Shown: one piece after another, positions 61,450-64,000 of the stretch
Layout of the letters: the number at the start of each line of letters is the position of its first letter
Position numbering within the stretch: the first letter of the stretch is position 1
From: an uncultured Bacteroidales bacterium
GTDB taxonomy: Bacteria > Bacteroidota > Bacteroidia > Bacteroidales > P3
Direction of reading: 5' to 3'
DNA: 64,000 nucleotides
Assembly: GCA_900317125.1 (NCBI GenBank)
Contig: ONFR01000003.1
Span: 62,001-126,000 of the forward strand
Position numbers and translations under genes: made by a program
The notes under the pieces: generated by a model
Seen by the model: only the letters and a program-made list of their open reading frames with translations
What the model was told of the DNA's origin: nothing
Database searches by the model: none

Positions 61450-63636
61450 TTACCTTACTGCCAGCCGTCGTACCACACAGCGGTTGCGGCATTGGAAAAC
61501 AGCGGTATATATGCCTGATGGCAGTCCGTCGGTGCTTATACTGAACAGGAATCGGTCAGTTCCTTGCAGGGTGGAGCGGTGGACGGTGCGCCCCAGGTTG
61601 TCGTACAGTACAATGCTGCATGCCGAGCCCTCGCCCAAATCGATGGCGATGCTGGCTTGGTGCTCAGCTGGGTTGGGATAGAACTGCCCGAAGCCTGACT
61701 CCATCGGATGGACGATAGTCTGTAGATGGGGTGCCGAACTGGTGTCGTAGGAGGTGTGTCGGGAGTCGAAGGCAAAGGTGATGTCGTCCATCGGTCGGTT
61801 AGTGGTGTCGAAGTCGTAGCGGCTGCTGTCGATCGGGGGACGGGTGTTGTCGAAATAAAACGTGTAGTATCCGCCCTGCCTTGCTGTCATGGGCTTGGTG
61901 ACAGTCTTGCCAGTTGTGGTGGTGACGCTGAGGTAGTAATCGACGGTGACAGTGGTGTCGAGCTTTGCTGCCGAAGTGTCGGGGAATCCATCCACAATGC
62001 TGGCCGTGGGGATGCGGGAGGAGAACTTGTTGCCGTTGGCAGCAAGGCGCAGGGTGTCCCACTCGGCTCCGCCAATGCGGTAGATGCACTCGGCATGGGC
62101 TATGCCGTCGCGGTTGGTGACAATGGCACTGACGGGGATGTCGTTGCCGTGCATGTCGCTGGCATTGCCCACCACGCTCTTGTGCAGAATGCGCACGGGG
62201 TTGTCGGCGGGTATCTGTTTGGTGATGCAGTGAATGGCACCCCCCATTCCGTTGAATGTGCGCACATCAATGCAATAGATCGTATAGCCCGGATACGCCT
62301 CTTGCAGCTGCTTGATGTTTTCGAGGTCCCATCGCTCGCTGGGGAGGCCGTTCACCACATTCGAGAAGCAGGGCTGGATAATCAGATTGTTGACAATGAT
62401 GTGGTTGCTGTATGAGCGAGTGTAAGATTTGTTGTACTCGTCCTGGTCGGCAAATGGTCTGCCGTTTTCTTTTGAGGGGAAAGGAATTTCGGACCCGTAG
62501 TACGGACGGTTGAACAGGGAGGGGTAGGAGCATAGTGTGTCGATGTTGCTTTGCCCCGTGGCATAATCGTCCCAGTCACTGTAACGCTCTGGCATGCGCG
62601 AGAATACGAAACCGTTCTCTTCACACATATCGACATAAAGGTCGACGTGGCCTGTCCCCCCATCGTATTGAAAGGCGGGCATGACATAGGTGACCCGCTG
62701 GCCGATGAGGCTGGCCATTGCCTGACGGGTGGCCTGGGGGGAGAGCGGCTCCTTGCGCTGGTAATGGATGCTGGAGGGGTTGTGGCCGTCCCAAGTTACA
62801 GGACCCACGGTGTCGCCGTTTGCTCGATATATACGGTCGCTGGTAATCAATGCGCCGGCACCGTCCACCAGACAGTTGCCCCCTTCATACTCGATTGTGG
62901 TGCTGTAGTTGGGGATGCCCATCTGCTGATAGATGAAGGAAGGCAGCGAGTCGTCCAGATTGCGGTGTGTGTAGTAGGTGAAATCGAGCATGGCCAGGCT
63001 GTCGTGGTCGCCATGGTAGAAACATATGGGGCCGCAGTCGCGCATCCAGAAAGAGTTGCCCGGGGCGATGATGAACCGCACGCTGTCGTGGCGTAGCTGC
63101 ATTCGAGACAGGGTACGAAGCACTGATGCAGTGTCGGCGGGGCGTTCAACACGCACCCACGCCTCGGCGTGTCCTTGCTGTATGCCGTCCATCAGGTTGA
63201 AGAACACCCGACCGAAACGGCTCGTAGTGTCCAGGATGCTGACGTATGGGCCGTACTCTCCTGTCGACACCCACCTCCGTTCATTGTTGTATCGGTAATA
63301 CTCCGCCAAGCCTCGGAAGATGGGCTCGGCCGAGTAGTATTCGTTCTGTGGTTGGTTTGCGGGTCGGTACAGATAGTATGGCGTCACCACCACGGCCTTC
63401 ACCTCCTCCCATTCGCCTGGGAACCATACCCTGTCTGTCGGCAGGGCGGTCGTCCCTTTGGCCTCGGTGGTTGTTGTAGCCACGGGGATGGGGCGTTTAC
63501 CGGCAGGCTGGTACTGGTCGCGATGGTGCAGGGCGTGTCTCCATGCTGTTGCCCTCGAATCGTCATTGTCGGGGGTCTGAGCCACAGCTGTTGCGGCCAA
63601 GAGGATTAATATTAAGATGGTAAATGCGTGTTTCAT
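61450..63636 (-). CDS. T9SS-exported peptidylarginine-deiminase-like protein (PPAD/agmatine deiminase family)
   Basis: A 728-residue protein; start 63636 gives the signal MKHAFTILILILLAATAVAQ. The catalytic domain (about 70-490) has the guanidine-binding residues in WMRDCGP (D200) and TGHVDLYVD (H330, D332) and the nucleophile in GAIHCITKQIP (C470). An Ig-like domain (about 510-600; CIYRIGGAEWD ... GGYYTFYFDN) and a T9SS type A sorting domain (FYPNPAEHQAS ... SGIYTAVFQ ... RRLAVR) follow. That order matches Porphyromonas PPAD, which converts peptide Arg to citrulline. One of the two Arg that in PPAD bind the C-terminal carboxylate seems present (THRNLDD) and one absent, so the substrate may differ. 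Confidence 0.87.
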   Translation of the reverse strand: MKHAFTILILILLAATAVAQTPDNDDSRATAWRHALHHRDQYQPAGKRPIPVATTTTEAKGTTALPTDRVWFPGEWEEVKAVVVTPYYLYRPANQPQNEYYSAEPIFRGLAEYYRYNNERRWVSTGEYGPYVSILDTTSRFGRVFFNLMDGIQQGHAEAWVRVERPADTASVLRTLSRMQLRHDSVRFIIAPGNSFWMRDCGPICFYHGDHDSLAMLDFTYYTHRNLDDSLPSFIYQQMGIPNYSTTIEYEGGNCLVDGAGALITSDRIYRANGDTVGPVTWDGHNPSSIHYQRKEPLSPQATRQAMASLIGQRVTYVMPAFQYDGGTGHVDLYVDMCEENGFVFSRMPERYSDWDDYATGQSNIDTLCSYPSLFNRPYYGSEIPFPSKENGRPFADQDEYNKSYTRSYSNHIIVNNLIIQPCFSNVVNGLPSERWDLENIKQLQEAYPGYTIYCIDVRTFNGMGGAIHCITKQIPADNPVRILHKSVVGNASDMHGNDIPVSAIVTNRDGIAHAECIYRIGGAEWDTLRLAANGNKFSSRIPTASIVDGFPDTSAAKLDTTVTVDYYLSVTTTTGKTVTKPMTARQGGYYTFYFDNTRPPIDSSRYDFDTTNRPMDDITFAFDSRHTSYDTSSAPHLQTIVHPMESGFGQFYPNPAEHQASIAIDLGEGSACSIVLYDNLGRTVHRSTLQGTDRFLFSISTDGLPSGIYTAVFQCRNRCVVRRLAVR

Positions 63637-63788
63637 AATGATGTTCGGTATAGTACAGATTAATGAATAAATGGTGGGAATCGGGAGGAAGGCGATTGGC
63701 CAACTGGTGCCTTTTTTTGATGAAAGGAGACGCACCTTGGCACGTCTCCTTGTCATAATGTTACGTTGAAGGCTTACAGAATAAGCTG

Positions 63789-64000
63789 TTAGCGCTGCTT
63801 GAGGCCGAGAATTTCGCGGGCTTCGTCGCTGTTGGCGACTTCGCGGCCCAGCAGTTTGGCCATGCGGACTACTTTGTCCACAAGCTCGCCGTTGCTCTTG
63901 GCAAGCACGCCGCGTTCCAGATAGAGGTTGTCTTCGAAACCGACGCGTACATTACCACCCATGACGATGGCAGGGGCGGCCAGCTGGAAGGCGTAGCGGC
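63789..64000 (-). CDS. 3-keto-5-aminohexanoate cleavage enzyme family, C-terminal part (partial)
   Basis: The gene runs off the right edge of the window; only its last 70 codons are present. They read [36 protein letters not shown] and [18 protein letters not shown], diagnostic of the C-terminus of the beta-keto acid cleavage (BKACE/Kce) family. Kce acts with acetyl-CoA in lysine fermentation; other family members use related beta-keto acids. Without the N-terminus the substrate cannot be judged. Confidence 0.85.
   Translation of the reverse strand, partial: RYAFQLAAPAIVMGGNVRVGFEDNLYLERGVLAKSNGELVDKVVRMAKLLGREVANSDEAREILGLKQR

Noticed and set aside
63724..63751. Hairpin AAGGAGACG/CGTCTCCTT as terminator of the kce-like gene
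   Set aside because: The stem is good but there is no T-run on the minus strand after it; it may still be structured RNA, but it is not called.

Overview
The window reads as chromosomal DNA from an uncultured-type member of the Bacteroidales (Bacteroidota). Evidence: Bacteroidota promoters (exact TAnnTTTG -7 boxes in front of many genes), a complete Bat/MoxR aerotolerance-type operon, Bacteroidota-type short arginine decarboxylase, and at least eight exported proteins ending in type IX secretion (T9SS) sorting domains. A T9SS-positive gut, rumen or oral lineage related to Porphyromonadaceae/Paludibacteraceae is a reasonable inference, but the sequence does not fix a genus. No rRNA, tRNA, CRISPR array, transposase or prophage was found.

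Layout. 1-5063 (+): a housekeeping run, tsaE (cut by the window edge), rsfS, ftsH, cdsA, psd and an RluA-type pseudouridine synthase. 5066-12136 (+): a gingipain-like C25 peptidase, arginine decarboxylase and a small T9SS protein. 12271-15521 (-): FKBP-like lipoprotein, polyprenyl-phosphate sugar-phosphate transferase, lipoprotein. 15577-16610 (+): an ATP-binding protein and a metallophosphoesterase. 16621-19425 (-): an EamA transporter and a GH20-family lipoprotein lacking the catalytic Asp-Glu pair. 19777-25818 (+): a Wzx-like flippase, a large surface protein with a gliding-type C-terminal domain, then a compact four-gene redox-lipoprotein cassette. 25842-32069 (-): O-methyltransferase, FtsK, two small conserved proteins, and a caspase-fold protein with Ser in place of the catalytic Cys. 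32363-42606 (-): moxR, DUF58, a Bat accessory gene, batA, batB, batC, batD, batE, a WG-repeat protein and rseC, apparently one operon. 42885-47287 (+): a 1014-residue T9SS protein and tyrS. 47389-52499 (-): T9SS protein, PepSY-like protein, glycosyltransferase, TrmH-family methyltransferase, glycosyltransferase. 52571-53713 (+): another glycosyltransferase. 53721-54055: a heptamer repeat array. 54050-64000 (-): T9SS proteins, an OmpA-family protein, a YDG-repeat protein, a T9SS-exported peptidylarginine-deiminase-like enzyme, and the 3' end of a beta-keto acid cleavage enzyme (kce-like).

How they fit together. Much of the window serves the cell envelope and surface: exported C25 peptidase and PAD-like enzyme, several T9SS cargo proteins of unknown function, glycan assembly (initiating transferase, flippase, three glycosyltransferases), phospholipid synthesis (cdsA, psd) and the Bat complex. 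The most interesting unexplained unit is at 24138-25818: three tiny lipoproteins sharing one five-cysteine plan, wrapped around a MauE/DoxX membrane protein fused to a thioredoxin-like domain. Other oddities are two or three apparent pseudoenzymes, an intergenic array of about 28 CTCAAYT heptamers with hairpin cores, and two matching sets of 11-bp repeats about 19 kb apart.
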